A stretch of DNA of 64,000 nucleotides from Antedon mediterranea (Eukaryota > Echinodermata > Crinoidea > Comatulida > Antedonidae). The stretch lies in contig NC_092680.1 in assembly GCF_964355755.1 (NCBI RefSeq), positions 7,603,001 to 7,667,000 on the forward strand. The letters are read 5' to 3'. Positions within the stretch are counted from its first letter, which is position 1. Each line of letters opens with the position of its first letter. The translations under genes and the position numbers were made by a program. Of the stretch, positions 1 to 13,069 are shown in pieces. The notes under the pieces are model-generated. The model was not told the origin of the DNA, did no database searches, and was given only the letters and a program-made list of their open reading frames with translations.

Positions 1-90
1 AAAAATGAAAATAAGCTGACAAACAATATAGAGTGCTTGAAGATGTGTGTATTGGAAAAAAAAAGCAGAATTAAGATGTAATGTAATTGA

Positions 91-785
91 ATTACCGTAC
101 TGACGCGGGTATAAGCCCACCCGCCTTGAACATGAAATCACGTAAAGTTTGGGGGGTGGGTGAGGATCCAAAAATGCAGATCGTCAAAAACAGCACATGT
201 AATACACTGTGTATTCCACCATGTGAGCGAGCGCCCTCACGTGTACGACGTTGCCTCTAAATACACGAGGTGTAGAGTGTCGGAAAATTAAGCTTATACT
301 CAGTAGTTCGTGTAATTTATCGTAGAATATCTTATTTTAAACATCAATTGAACAAGAATTTATCAAGCAGAAAAGCAAGTATACAATGTTCGTTAAATAG
401 AAATGTACCAAAGAAATTTAATAAGCTTGTTTATGGTAGCCGATACTAAATAGTGGTTTTCTGTTTTGGCGACTTGTAGCGTCGTGTGTGAAGCGATCTT
501 CGACCGCGATGGAGTGTAAACAAAACAGGACCGCTAGGCCTCATATGGCCTAGCGTATATTAGCCTAGCTTGGTTATGATCAAAGGTAGGTGTATTCGGT
601 GTATGGACGTCGCCAAATACAAAATAATGTATTAAGACACACACTGTAGATCTTCGAATTAATGGGTGGGCTTATACCCGAGTGCCTCATTTTTCATGAA
701 AATTAGTCAAAAGTCGGGGGTGGGCTTATACCCAAGTATGGGCTTATACCCAAGTATGGGCTTATACCCACGTCAGTACGGTAAT
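91..785. mobile_element. DNA element with about 30-bp terminal inverted repeats
   Basis: The left end ATTACCGTACTGACG (91-105) and right end CGTCAGTACGGTAAT (771-785) are perfect inverted repeats. The inversion continues inward through GGGTATAAGCCCA with one mismatch. Just inside the right end, 'gggcttatacccaagtat' is repeated in tandem (721-770). No transposase is visible, so it is non-autonomous. Superfamily not assigned. Confidence 0.8.
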
Positions 786-3700
786 CATAAAATATCATAA
801 AATATTGTTGTCAATTATTAACTGTAGATTAATTGGGTTAATAACTAGTTTGTATACAGTATTTTTCACTATTTTTCAACATAATGAAATGATGTTTTAC
901 AGTATAAAACCTCAATCGCACTGAACTTGATTTCTTCAAATTAAACAAGTCGCCGGCTAAAGTGACCAATAAAAGTCCAACAAACTATGGTCAAATCTTC
1001 CGATGACATTGAATAAAGCTACATTGGTTAAATTTACCATTTTTCAAGTCCAGTGCGTACAAGGTTTTAGAAATCAAATACAAAATACATTGTACTGAAA
1101 ATAATGTGTCAAAAGATTTGTTCTAATTAGCATTGATAAAATTATCTAAAAGCTCAGTTCATGCTAGGATCATGTGACCATTGCTTTATAATTGACTATC
1201 CATAATAAATGATCAATACAGGCCTCGAATTTTACCGCGGCCACCGCGGCCAGTGCCGTCGGTGCCCTCCCAGTTGGCCTCAATGCCCTCGAAAATGAAT
1301 AGCACCCACGGCCACTACTGGCCTGCCCTTTTTTGCGTTGGCCGCGAGTGCCCTTCCCAAGTTTTACCACAATAAAAACAACTGAATTAGATAGAAAATA
1401 ATGTCAAGAAGATTTGTTTACACGACTCGGACGAGACGCAAAACTATCGCCTGTCTTCGTTGCAAGGGGATTTCCCTAAACGCATTTATTAATACACAAA
1501 CACTGAAACAGTAAACAAAACATCGAACATTTTGTAACCAAAACAATATCATCCCGGCCGCCGTGCGTGGTAAATCATGATATAGATAGTACATTAAATA
1601 CAGGGGTGTACACTTTTAATAATCAAGCTAAAAACGTTCCTCGATCGGAGGTTACTGAAAGTATTAAAGTCGCACCACCCCACCTCAATAATCGAGCTAG
1701 CCGCCTTCGATTACACGCACTCCTAGCTAGCCTAGCCTATCCTCCCGCCGTCGATCCGGTCGAACACACGCAATTCAATTCATTGGGAAAACAATTCTAT
1801 TTGACGCACACGCACCCTCTGATAAGAAATTTCACACACGACGTCCGTACGTACGCCGTACGCAAAGGATGAGATCGTTGGAAAAACAATTCCTTTTGAC
1901 GTACACGCACCCTCTGAAAAGAAAATACCATGTGCGTTCCTGCATGGTGTAGTCCATTATACGTGTAAAATTAGGGGTGTTTACTTTTAGCACCAAAGTT
2001 AAACCTGCACCTCAACCCGAAGATCGTTGGAAGTACTGTATATCATATTTATATTTTATCGCACCCACCTCAATAATCCAGCAGACAGATCATCGAAAAA
2101 TCTTGTTTAACAACGTCGTACACTAAATTACCAAACGCGTTTTTACCGAACTCAAGGAAATGGTATAGTCCACAATACGCGTGCAGAAGGCCGGCTAAAC
2201 AGAGAGAGAGAGAAAGGGGTCGGTGTCCGTCCGTGTTTTGAATTCTTATAAATATGGATTATACTAACAAAAAAGCTTCAGAAATCGAAACTCGGAAAAT
2301 AACTATAATTTATATTCTACTACATAATGTCATTGGCTTGATTTTACCGTGGTTAACACTCTGTGTATGAATAGTTGTAGGTAAGGCCTACAAACAAATT
2401 GTTTTTGTATCATGTTTTCTCCGTCGGCTGCATGCTAGGCTGAGGCTTGCTGTTGTTCCTTGGTTGGCTTCACGTGCCTTTTTATCGAATTATTTGAAAC
2501 TAAACGAAGCATTCAAAACAGGACGGTAAACTATAAACGCTGAACATCGTATACCTATTTATTATTTTTATATGGATCGTAAATACACGTAATATTTATA
2601 TGAAATACAAAAAGATGTATTGTAGACAGTCCTACTACTACTACGCAATCTGATGAATAGGGGGAAATCCCCAAAACATTTTGCGGGTAGAATTTTTTTT
2701 TTTTTTTAAATTCCACCCTCAACCGGAAACAAGCTATTTTTTAATTTTGGCCTAGTTATTACAATGTTTTTTAATTTTGGCCTTGGTGCCCCTTCGATTT
2801 AAAACAAATGGCCTTGGTGCCCTCCCATTTGGCCTTGGTGCCCCTAAAATCAATGAAAACCGGAGGCCAAATGGCCTTGCCCCTAAAATCCCCAAATTCG
2901 AGGCCTGTCAATATAATTAATCGTATGTTGTTGTAATGGTATATACTGTACATAAAGTTTACCTACGCAATAATTCCACTGTATGCTGGTTGCCATGTCA
3001 GAAAATAGCTATCTAGTTTTTATGCTGAACTTTAAGCAGCTAATTTCATGCATCCACCTTGTAAGTGGATGAGGATCAATATTAATGTGATTTGTTCATT
3101 GAACTATCTTTGAAGAAGGTTTTTACAGTAGATAAGGTGTTTGCAAATAATAGATGATTGACTAGGATATTTGAGATGCTAGTAAAAGAGATGCGAGATA
3201 TATTCAATTCAATAGACTAATTATTTACAGCATGAAGGAAAAAATAAATTGTTTTTTCCTCCATGTTTACAGTTAATACGTACTGTATTCAGATAGTACT
3301 GTAGTGCAAGTCCATGATTGTAATGCAATTTAAGTATTAAGCTTCTGGTCACATGGTCGGGAGTTAAACACATATGTGCATCGCTTGTGTCCTAAAGACA
3401 CTTTACTTACTGTACGTATGCCTCTCTTCAGTCTGGTACGAATGGGTAGGCCTACTGTATATCATTAAAGCATACTCTGAATATTAATATTATAATCAAC
3501 TTGAATATAAAGTGGATTGTGTGCAATTTAAAAGTATATATTCCATTTGATGATACCCAGTTTTGTAGATCATATTTCACTAGTAAAATTGCTAAGATCT
3601 TGGCTAAATATCAATGAAGCATTACAGTATCAGCTACAATGTGAAATGAATACCTGGCTATGTATCTGCGATAAAAGTAAACATTATTTTGAAATAGTGT

Positions 3701-3875
3701 TCTAAAGAAAAGAGAAACCAGTTGTTGTAATATTGCAATATGATTACCAGATAAAAATATGAAAAACTAACAGATTTATTTTATATTTTTAAGTAATAGT
3801 ATGTTAAATATTGAATTGAAAATGGTTGTCATTAAATTTTATTGTAAACTTTTGTAATTGTTTAATTTTCTGTGT
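786..3875. repeat. Non-genic stretch with degenerate interspersed repeats
   Basis: No exon is recognised. 912-1065 carries pieces of a 'cgcactggactt ... aagtccagtgcg' family also seen at 28.25-28.6 kb. 1215-1365 and 2710-2910 contain repeated GGCCTTGGTGCC / GGCCTCGAATTT words of a palindromic family with a relative at 7.04-7.13 kb. 1786-1830 and 1879-1921 are diverged direct repeats (shared cgcaccctctga). An open frame at 1567-1872 has no recognisable content. Confidence 0.5.
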
Positions 3876-4510
3876 TAAGGCCAATTTACACAAACGAGCG
3901 GTTAACGGTAAGCGGTAAACTTGAGTGGAAAACGCAAAAATAGAATCTATGTTATTTCTTATAACCATTTACACAGAACACGGAGCGGACGAGCGGTTGA
4001 GCGGAAATCCACTCAGGATCGAAACAGATTAGATTTTGTGAAAACACAGCACGGTAATTTTGGATTCTGGCCAACCAACGACATGATTGAAATGACGTCA
4101 TCTATCAACAACTTTTTTTTGCGTCCGGCCGTCGAGTCAAAGACGACAATAAATATGAGTGTCGTAGTAGGCCTAGCCTAGTTTGCAACTTCTTTTTATT
4201 CAGAAATACAAAAACCTACGACGTGACTAATTGTTCGTATAAGGATAGTGAAAAAAATATACATTTTAATACGTTATTAGGCAACAGGTCCCTCTAAAAC
4301 TTAGGCCTGTGTGTACTAGGCCTACTGACACAGTAAGTCACATCCAGGCAGCAGTGACTGTAACATGCATTAGCCTCGAGGCCTACACGCACCTACTTTC
4401 CACCACTCCGTTCGCGAACTCCGCGCGCTGTGTAAATGGGAAAAGCCACACGGTTTTTCGCTTACAATTACCGCTTACCGTTATCGCTCGTCGGTGTAAA
4501 TTGGCCTTTA
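3876..4510. mobile_element. Non-autonomous DNA element, about 635 bp with roughly 40-50-bp TIRs
   Basis: The left end 'aaggccaatttacac' followed by 'cgagcggttaacggtaagcg' is mirrored at the right end (4440-4510) by 'cgcttaccgttatcgctcg' and 'gtgtaaattggcctt'. No coding capacity is recognised. A related degenerate piece with 'gagcggaaa' and 'tttttcgcttaccgctcgtc' lies at 28775-28905. Confidence 0.75.
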
Positions 4511-4787
4511 GTAGTTTAGTTTTTACATATAAGTGTGCTGCAGATGTACTGTGTACTTTCAATAAATTATTATTATTTAGCAACAAAATTAACATTACTT
4601 GCTTATATTATAATGTCCAGTTAAAGACTATTATGCAGATCAACAATACACCTTATACTTTAATACTATTATTGTTAGCAGTTTACCATTAAACTCCTCT
4701 TGTTTATTATCAAACGCACTAAACAAACATTTGAGCAAGATAATTGTATGATGAATGAATGCATAATAATATTTTAATGACACTAAC

Positions 4788-7700
4788 CTTGCCATTCTCT
4801 GCAGACGAATCAATACAGCCAACTTGGATATTTCCATGGTTAGCTCCTGGAATGACCTGTACATGTGCATGGTTACTGTCTAAAATCACGATGTCACAGC
4901 CTGATGCATAGGCCTGTAATAAAAACATACCAAAATACACAATTAATTAACTTTTCAGTAGTTTCGACAAAAACTTTCAGTAGTAATAGTATAGTAAATA
5001 GATAGAACATTTCAGTAATAATAATAATAATAATAACTTTAGTGTATCTCTTTTTTAACAGAGGCACTATCCACAAGGGATGTGCAACAAAATAATATAA
5101 TACAGTAGTACACAGATAATAGTAAACACTTAATTGGTTACAATATAAATGAAAGTACAAGTGATTTAAAAGGAAAAAAAAAATACTGAAACTAAAGTAC
5201 AAATTAAAGTAAAAAAGTACTGTATATTTAAATATTTAAATATGTAGTACAAAAATCGATAATGTAATTTAAAAGTATTATAAATTTCATTGCGTTCTTT
5301 CCATGCAATTGTTAAGAATAGTTTTTTTACGCATCACAGCATTTATTTTCATGTTTCTGAGCGTGTGCAGAATGATTTTCCGACGTGTCAGTTGGTTGGC
5401 ATCATGAAAACGAAAGACAACCCACCACATTGCGTTTCGACACTCATATGGTCGGGGGAGTGTTTGTGGTATTTAGGTAATTGACAAGTTCATAGTAATT
5501 ATTGTGTTTGTTTGGGGTTTCCCATAATTTTGAAGAAAAATCATAATTTTGCATATTTTATGTGAATTTTTATTGTATTCATCTCTATTTGTGTACAAAT
5601 CAATTTTGTAAGCAGTAGTAGAAAAAAATTTCATTATAGTATTGATATTTGAATCATGGAACTATAAATACGGTATTTGTCAAGAAAAAGGTAAAAAAAT
5701 TATGCAATCAACCACAAATAGTTGCTGGTACTTTATATTCATTTATTGTAAACTAAAGTTTGTACGCCAGTAAATAATTGTTAAAGTAATGTTACTGTTT
5801 TCATTATCTAATGATATATATTGTTTATTTCATATAAATTAGTGTTTTAATAATTGTTAGAAAATGTAACATGTGTTTAACAAATTCCATCAAAAAACTA
5901 CGAAAACCACTTTTGAAGAAAACTTTTCTTTTAGGGATTTTTAATACCATGCATGTTTGATTTATTATAATTTTTGTTATTTTTATTTAATTTTAATGTT
6001 TTCTTCTTTTTTTTAAAATCATTTTGTAATTTAATATCTATTATTCTGTAGTATCTTTTGTACAATTCATCAGCAAAAAAAAAATAAATAAAATAAATAA
6101 ATAAATAAAGAAAATGTTGTTATATAAATATTGTGAATGCATTGAATATAATAATTAATAATTAGCAACAATTTGTAATACACAGTGATGTGCAACGATT
6201 TATTAACATTATTGATTGTTTCTGTAGAAACTGTATTAAAGGTAGCTTGGTCTGATTGAAGCATAGTAGCTTTGGTTACCATAGCACATTAACGCATTTA
6301 GCTAACAATCACATTGTAAAATATTAAAGCATGTCATTGTCATGTACAGTAAATCATATGGTTTATGGTGTCAGTTGCACACTTGATACTTTGGGGTATA
6401 CCCATGCGGGGGCGTAGTTTGCGGATTAATCCATTATTTTTAGGAAATTTTCAAGAAACTTTTCATTTATTCAGTTGAAGATTTAGTAAATTCAATAGTG
6501 GTACGTTGAGGTGTACCAATGTGGAGACGTACAGTAGTTTGCAAATTAATCCATTATTTGTATATAGGGCATTTTCAAGGGACTTTTCATATCATTGGTT
6601 TATCCAGACCAGTCAGATAGTAAAGATACACTCAAGTATTCTAATACTTTTTAATGACAATACAGGCATTATTGAATCTTTTTTAAGCAAACTTTTATTT
6701 TCTACTGTGTAATCTTTATTTAGATGCATGACTGAATAAATACAAAATACAGTATACTGTAAATGGTGATTAAATGGTGATTAAATTGGTCTTAAATGGT
6801 TCCCATTATAAATAACCAAGGTCCAAATATTACAGATTACTATAACAATAGGATTAAAAGATAAAGTGTGTCTGGATAATCAACTTTCATTACCAGCAAG
6901 GACAATATACAGTCGACTTCCAACTGTATAATTTGAGAAAATTTAGACCAAATTATAATTCTTTATTACGAGTAAAGCAGAGGGTTAGGTTTAGTTATAT
7001 TTAGGAAAGAGGTCGGCTATCCTTAACTTTCAGGCCTTGAATTTAGGTTTTTTAGGGGCACGGCCAGTTGGGCCTTGGTTTTTCGTTAATTAGAGAGGCA
7101 GCAAGGCCAACTTGGAAGGCACCAAGTCAATTATTTAATTAATAAATTTAATTATTTATTCTAGTATAGAATAGTAGCCTACTTATAATAGTTTAGAATT
7201 AAGGAAAAGTAATGATATTTATACTGAAACGCGATTTCTTGTAACTTAGGGTGATTCCCCTTCTTCCATATACGGCAGCTGTGGAAACGCACGATACTGG
7301 ATGAGAGCGAAATACATGTGATATGGGTAATTATAGGCTATGTGTTCAAGCTCGAGCGGGAATCGAGGGTATTTCTATTTTGTAAACATTGTTGCGAAAA
7401 CGGCCGATGAAGTCTCCCATTATCCAATATTATTAATAATGCACTATTTCGTGCTGGCCTACAAAAAAAAAATTGGCCGCGGTAAATTTGAGGCCCGAAC
7501 GTTAGTGTCATGACCAATCACAAGGAACGCAGTTTTTTTTTCTCTTTTGTGGTGTAATCTACCACATTTATTCGTTCATCATAATTATTACAAATACATA
7601 TTGACAATGACATATTACTCTCTATTTTTTCCCATTATTTTCTTGAATTTAGAAAACTCAAGGTTATAGTAAATAAATGCATAAATAATGTTTACAATAG

Positions 7701-8460
7701 TATAGAGTGTAGTATATACATCAGTATATCTAAAATCAGGAGGTGGGTACACTATGAATGATTAATAAAAAGTATCTTATATATTGTAAATATATGAATG
7801 TACATAAAAACAAGGAACGCAGTTGACATCTTTTCTCCAATGGCAAGTTAATTTTTGCATAATATGTAGACAAAAATGAACAATGTCCGTAAATGGGCTG
7901 GAATCCCGGCTGGAATTTCAGTGGTGAATTATGGACGTTCCACAGATGCCTAGATCTGTTTATTCGGATATGCAGAAAACTAATCTAGGCTGGTGAAGTC
8001 TGCTATTCCATGACTTTGCCATTTTATGTTGGTTTTTGTTGAAACTAGAGTGTCCATGCTAGAGCTAGGTATACGTACGTACACACACACACACGTACGT
8101 TATTTTTACATTGAGGGCGCTGCATATAAATATTAAAGATAATTATAATAACTAGACTAAATGTAGACTTTTCATTATAATTTTCCGATAGTGGTATATT
8201 CAGTGTATACATTATAACAACAGTTTATGAAATCTCTTGTGTGTTGCATATAAAAACACAACAATTGCAAACCAAAATCAGCTGCCGAAGGGAGCTGCCC
8301 ACTTTCACACCAAAAACACCACCACAAACAGTTCAGTTGGGATGAATCAAAATAAAGCACCATCAATACCTACCGTAAATGGCACTCCATCAACGTATCC
8401 TACGGCAAAACAGTTTTCACCAGGATTGACAGCACCAGTTAAAACTTGGTGTCTATTCAT
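4788..8460 (-). CDS. DMXL: DMXL (rabconnectin-3 alpha) gene, first two coding exons, partial
   Basis: Two minus-strand exons join in phase 0. Exon 1 is 8460-8374 (29 codons, starts MNRHQVLTGAVNPGE, donor GTAGGT). Exon 2 is 4913-4788 (42 codons, starts AYASGCDIVIL and contains VIPGANHGNIQVGC, acceptor TTACAG, donor GTTAGT). The 71 residues align end to end with the N-terminus of animal DMXL1/DMXL2 as I know it, including the HQVLTGAVNPG, SGCDIVIL and IPGAKHGNIQV blocks that open the first WD40 propeller. DMXL proteins are very large WD40 proteins that work with WDR7 in V-ATPase assembly and on synaptic or endosomal vesicles. The ATG has A at -3. The next exon (a YGNAV-like block) is not visible in 1-4787, so the rest probably lies left of the window. 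I cannot separate DMXL1 from DMXL2; invertebrates usually have one gene. Confidence 0.9.
4914..8373 (-). other. DMXL intron 1
   Basis: This 3.46-kb intron holds a diverged direct duplication at about 6392-6490 and 6500-6600 (shared 'ttaatccattattt' and 'ttttca'). A GGCCTTGG-type repeat fragment is at 7035-7130, and a short TACG/CA microsatellite at 8068-8100. No other coding sequence is seen. Confidence 0.7.
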
Positions 8461-8876
8461 GTTGACAGTTTTAAGCTCTAAACTAGCAAAAATTGCTATT
8501 TTAAGTACCGGTATTTTCTTCTCGCAACATTTTGACAACCATCTTGTGACACCATGGTCATTCAATAAAACGAAAGTTTACCAGGAGAGGGCGCTATACA
8601 AGATATTTAAAGTGTCGGCAGAATAAAGTCAAGTGAAAAGAAAAATCAACCACACGCAAAACAGCGCTAAACACGGGAATATAAAACATTTTTTTTATTG
8701 TAACAAATTAATAATACTAAGAGAAATCAATATAATTAATGAACAATAGTTATAATTAACAAAATTATAAATAAAAACATACATTTTATTTTGAAAGATG
8801 TGTGGAAAAAGCGAAATTAATTAGTTTAAGTTTATTAAACTTTCCAAAAAGTATCGTTTAAAATAGCTTCATTTGC

Positions 8877-9003
8877 TAAAGCTTGGTTCCCACTAGAACG
8901 TAACGCAAGGACGTAAACGCAACGTAAGCGTTTTAACTAATGACAAGGTCAATTCACTTGCTTTACGTCCTTGCGTTGCGTCGCTAGTGGGAACCAAGCT
9001 TTA
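8877..9003. mobile_element. Palindromic MITE, 127 bp, 'GGTTCCCACTAG' family
   Basis: Almost the whole element is an inverted repeat: it starts TAAAGCTTGGTTCCCACTAG and ends CTAGTGGGAACCAAGCTTTA, with matched 'cgcaaggacgt'-type inner arms. This is the best-preserved copy in the window. Related copies lie at about 20745-20851, 24030-24280, 28608-28771, 43594-43676 and 51372-51556. Confidence 0.85.
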
Positions 9004-9177
9004 GGGTTATGCACTTAGAACCTTAAGAACATTATGTGTCAGCAATGCATTTATATTGCTCAATTATTTTTCCACACTAAACTTTCAACGAATAAATACA
9101 TTGTATTTATTAATATGATATTCATACTCACTTACACAGTTGAGATATGAGCCAATATGCTTAAAATTATCATTATA

Positions 9178-9485
9178 TAATAATACCACATTATATAGCG
9201 CCCTTTTCATGAGTAATCATGCTCAAAGGCGCTTTACAAGCATTATTACCCCAGTATTTTTTTGGGATCAAACACGTATGTTAACATACTCCCATAATGC
9301 AGCCGGTAACCAGCGCAAAGTTGTGTCTAGATCTAACTGGGTACCCATTTACACACCTGGGTGGAGTGGAGAGAGGCAACGTAAGTAAAGTATCTTGCCT
9401 ACGGATACAAGCAATGCGGCGAGAGTTGGATTCGAACCTAGGTCTGACGATCGGTAGTCCAACGTCCAATACACTGCGCCACATT
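9178..9485 (-). mobile_element. tRNA-derived SINE, antisense copy
   Basis: Read on the minus strand it begins GTGGCGCAGTGTATTGGAC (A-box-like) and has the B box GGTTCGAATCCAACTC. A body with 'gtaaatgggtacccagttag' follows, and it ends 'gcgctatataatgtgg'. It matches the SINE at 56.6 kb over its full length. The body resembles SINE families common in marine invertebrates; the exact family is not assigned. Confidence 0.85.
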
Positions 9486-9747
9486 TTGGTTGCGATCGAA
9501 CGAAGTGATATTAGGATCTAGATAAGTTATTTTATTTTTATAGTGAACGTTGGCTACGTCTGTATTTTATTTTATATGCAACAAATGACGTAAAATGTAT
9601 TAATAAACCGTATTTTACTATTAGTATTATAATACTGTACAAACAACATTTTGATAATTAAGCAAACCCACGGCAGGCGTCCTAACCTCCAAATTTAGCA
9701 ATTTTGAATTAAGTTAGAAAAGTCGGCTTGAAAGCAGCAGCCATTAG

Positions 9748-10700
9748 TTTAGCACTGTGCGCTACCATACCTATTTTGTTGGTACTCGCGCACAGTTACA
9801 ATAAATAGGATTTAGTTTAGCACTGTGCGCTACCATACCCATTTTGGTTGTAGTCGCGCACAGTGATAATAAATAGGATTTAGTTTAGCATTGTGCGCTA
9901 CCATACCGATTTTGGTTGCACTCGCGCACAGTGATAATAAATAGAATTTAGTTTAACACTGTGCGCTACTATACCCATTTTGGTTGCACTCGAGCACAGT
10001 TATAATAAATAGGATTTAGTTTAGCATTGTGCGCTACTATACCCATTTTGGTTGCACTCGCGCACAGTGATAATAAATAGAATTTAGTTTAACACTGTGC
10101 GCTACTATACCCATTTTGGTTGCACTCGCGCACAGTGATAATAAATAGAATTTAGTTTAACACTGTGCGCTACTATACCCATTTTGGTTGCACTCGAGAG
10201 CACAGTGATAATAATAGGATTTAGTTTAGCACTGTGCGCTACTATACCCACTTTGGTTGCACGCACTCGCGCACAGTGGTAATAAATAGGATTTATTTTA
10301 GCACTGTGCGCTACTATACCCGTTTTGGTTGTACTCGCGCACAGTGATAATAAATAGGATTTAGATTAGCACTGTGTGCTACTATACCCATTTTGGTAGC
10401 ACTCGAGCACAGTGATAATAAATAGTATTTAGTTTAGCACTGTGCACTGCTATATCCATTTTAGGTTGTACTAGAGCACAGTGATAATAGGATATGAATA
10501 AAATCAATGAGAAGTTTGGCACTGTGCTACTATACCTATTTTGGTTGTACTGTACTTGGGCACAGTGATAATGAATAGGATACGATTAAAATCAGTGTAA
10601 AGCTTACAACTAGAAGTTTAGTACTGTGCGCTACTGTACACATTTTGGTTGTACTTGTGCATAATGATAATGAATAGGATACGATTAAAATCTATAATCT
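9748..10700 (+). repeat. 68-bp satellite with an internal dyad in each unit
   Basis: Units begin at about 9751, 9819, 9887, 9955 and 10023, so the period is 68 bp. About 11 regular units are followed by decayed, longer-spaced ones to 10700. Each typical unit contains CACTGTGCGC, about 25 nt, then GCGCACAGTG, a 10-bp perfect inverted repeat, followed by a 'gataataaatagaattta' spacer. Confidence 0.92.
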
Positions 10701-10969
10701 ATTTATTGTTAGTTTTTACCACGTGATACAAGATTATAACAATTCCCCGCCCCATCCTGACTGGGTATATGTTCTGTGGAACATTGTATTTCTAGTGGTT
10801 TTTGTTCTATATTCTTTTGTTCTATTATGTAATACACTTTATCTCTTTTGTTGAACAGTTAATTTGCATATGAAAGCGAATGGACCTAGGCTTGGTTGAT
10901 GGAATTAATTCTGATGATGTTAATCAAAGCCGTCTTTGCCTTATTAGGAAAAGTAACTATAGTACGGTA

Positions 10970-11520
10970 CTTGAGCGCCTAGCGTTTTAGGTCTCCAAAA
11001 ATATCAGGAAAAACATGAAAATACTGCTAGTTGCTGTCTTAGAGGGTGCGAAAGTTGGACCTACGCCCACCATGGTTGGGACTGAGCTATGAACATTTTG
11101 AAAAATAGAGTTTCTAGGTCCCCGGAAATTGCACTTATTCATTAAAATATGAAATTTAGAAATATTGTAAAGTCTGCAGTACTTAGCCCACCATAATTAG
11201 GAAGGAGCTAAAAAACTTTTATTAAAAATAGAGTTGGTAGGTCCTCGAAAATCACTTATACTTTGAAATATGAAAAGAAATATAAGTCTCCAGGAACAGC
11301 TCTAATTAATTCAACAGAACAAATGCGACTTCAAAGTTTCAGGTGGATTTTTCTCTACTTAAAACTCGGATGCATATGTCGCTGGGCTAGTCCGACTTCG
11401 AATTTGGTCTAGACCAGCATCTTTACAGATGTTCTACATTATTTTGTTCCAAAATTTCTGATATTAAAATTTCTTAAAATTGAGGGCGTCAAAAATAATA
11501 TGTACGTGATCCAAAGAGGT
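10970..11520 (+). repeat. Interspersed repeat, copy 1 of an unnamed family
   Basis: Words such as 'accatggttgggactgagct', 'aaaatagag..tctaggtcc', 'ttttctctacttaaaa' and 'ttcttaaaattgagggc' recur at 12108-12300 and 16210-16600 (the latter in AMT-A intron 5). No coding capacity or clear ends are found. Confidence 0.6.
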
Positions 11521-11719
11521 GACGTAGGGTAGAGAAAAAAAATGTTATGGTGTGCTCTCTCTCCCTCAGCACTGATGCACTGACACAGCCTTGGGGTTGT
11601 TTGTTTCCACCACACCAGATGCATTGATGTTGCTGCTTCATTACGGTATGTAGTGGAAAGAGGGACGTAATATTATGTGAACCTCAAACACAGTAGCTCG
11701 CATAACTTTAACGCTATTC

Positions 11720-11792
11720 TACCACGGATCGTTCCGACCAACGTGGGATTCGGACCCACGTCAGATGACTGAGCTAACCGGTCATCTTGTTT
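11720..11792 (-). repeat. tRNA-like fragment (degenerate tRNA or SINE head)
   Basis: On the minus strand 'gaccggttagctcagtcat' resembles a tRNA 5' end with D arm. It runs straight into 'cgtgggtccgaatcccacg', a perfect T-arm-like hairpin with B box. The anticodon arm is missing, so it is not a working tRNA. Confidence 0.5.
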
Positions 11793-11934
11793 GTAGATAG
11801 GTTAATATTAGCTTTGTTCCCTCAAGATGAAGGTCATGAATATGCATATTTATGACGTAATATAACAATATAATAATATATACATAGCAGAACACGTGTA
11901 AATAGACACTTGTCAGTTTTTCAGTTTTGCAGTT

Positions 11935-12010
11935 ATGTACCTTGTGTAGAGTAACGGGTAATGATCTGATCTAGTTTAGGTTCGAATCTCCACGGATTTT
12001 AATTTTAACT
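11935..12010 (+). repeat. Possible second tRNA-derived fragment
   Basis: 'ggttcgaatctccacgg' at about 11982 matches a B box/T arm and is followed by a T-rich run. The upstream half is too diverged to fold as a tRNA. Confidence 0.3.
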
Positions 12011-12107
12011 TTTTTTAAATGGAATATAAATATTGAGTTTTGTTTATTTTTAAAGATAGATATTTAGAGGATTCAATTAAGCGTTACAGTTAGGATCGCA
12101 TGGATTG

Positions 12108-12300
12108 CATGCCTCGCTAGATCAAACTTTAGCAACACTATACAATGGTATGGGCTGAGCTAAGAACATTTTCAAAAAATAGAGCTGCTAGGTCCTCATA
12201 AATTGCATTTATACTTTGAAAATGTCAGGTCTGCCTTAACAAGCGGACCTTTTTGGGGGTGCGTCTGCACCACCCGCAACCCCAGCCTATGCCCCAGTAT
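12108..12300 (+). repeat. Interspersed repeat, copy 2 of the 10.97-kb family
   Basis: Shares 'gcatgcctcgct', 'gggctgagctaaga', 'aatagagctgctagg' and 'aaatgtcaggtct' with the copy at 16380-16600. Confidence 0.6.
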
Positions 12301-13069
12301 CTTCATGATATTTGACAGTTTTAGGATGAGCTTATGATCATTCAATATCAAAACATCAACAAGTAAAACTCGTCATAAATTATGATAAATCAGGACCTAT
12401 TTTTAGAGGCTGCCTCTATTCATTATCTAGCCATCAGCTGTTTGGTCACGATATAATTTTAAAAGTTATACAGATAACTAGTTTCAATAGACCAAATCAT
12501 GGTAATAGCATTGTACCAATATATGAAACATGATGTCTTCAAATAGTAATAATTATATTATGTTAATGGATATATTATATCTTTTTGTAAATAACATCGT
12601 AGTTTTGAATAGACCTAAAAATAGCGATATGCTTTTAATATACTTTAACTTTTGATTGAATACATCTAGTATCATGCATGAAACAAAAGTTCCAGTATGA
12701 ATGAAGAATATCTGCAACGTCTGCACACTGTTACTTTCATCAATCAAATAATAACAAATGTACATCCAAGACACTTTAAAAGTATAAATTACAAAAGACC
12801 TGACATAAGTTTGCATTTAGTTTTCAATAATTATTATCAGCTTTCTTTACTTTTTAAATTCCCGAATTAATTTCACTACACATTTTAAAAGCGTTAATAT
12901 ATAATGTCTCCCTGCTATATTGATTACCTTGTAAAGCAGGGTTTTCTTAACAACATCTATATTATATTTAACTTTAAACATTACAACTTTTTACATTATT
13001 AATCCTTATCACTAGCGAATATTAATGAATTGATAGCTTTGGCATGATAATTCACTCGCAGAATGAACG

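Noticed and set aside
1567-1872. 101-codon open frame
   Set aside because: No recognisable domain; it lies across diverged direct repeats and has no splice or start support.
8347-8565. Longer N-terminus for DMXL from an upstream ATG at 8565
   Set aside because: The family protein starts at the MNRHQVLTGAVNPG methionine; the upstream residues have no counterpart.
9748-10700. CRISPR-like look of regular palindromic repeats
   Set aside because: Eukaryotic context, the whole 68-bp unit is repeated with no unique spacers, and no cas genes.
11720-11792. Possible tRNA gene on the minus strand
   Set aside because: The T arm is perfect but the anticodon arm is absent.
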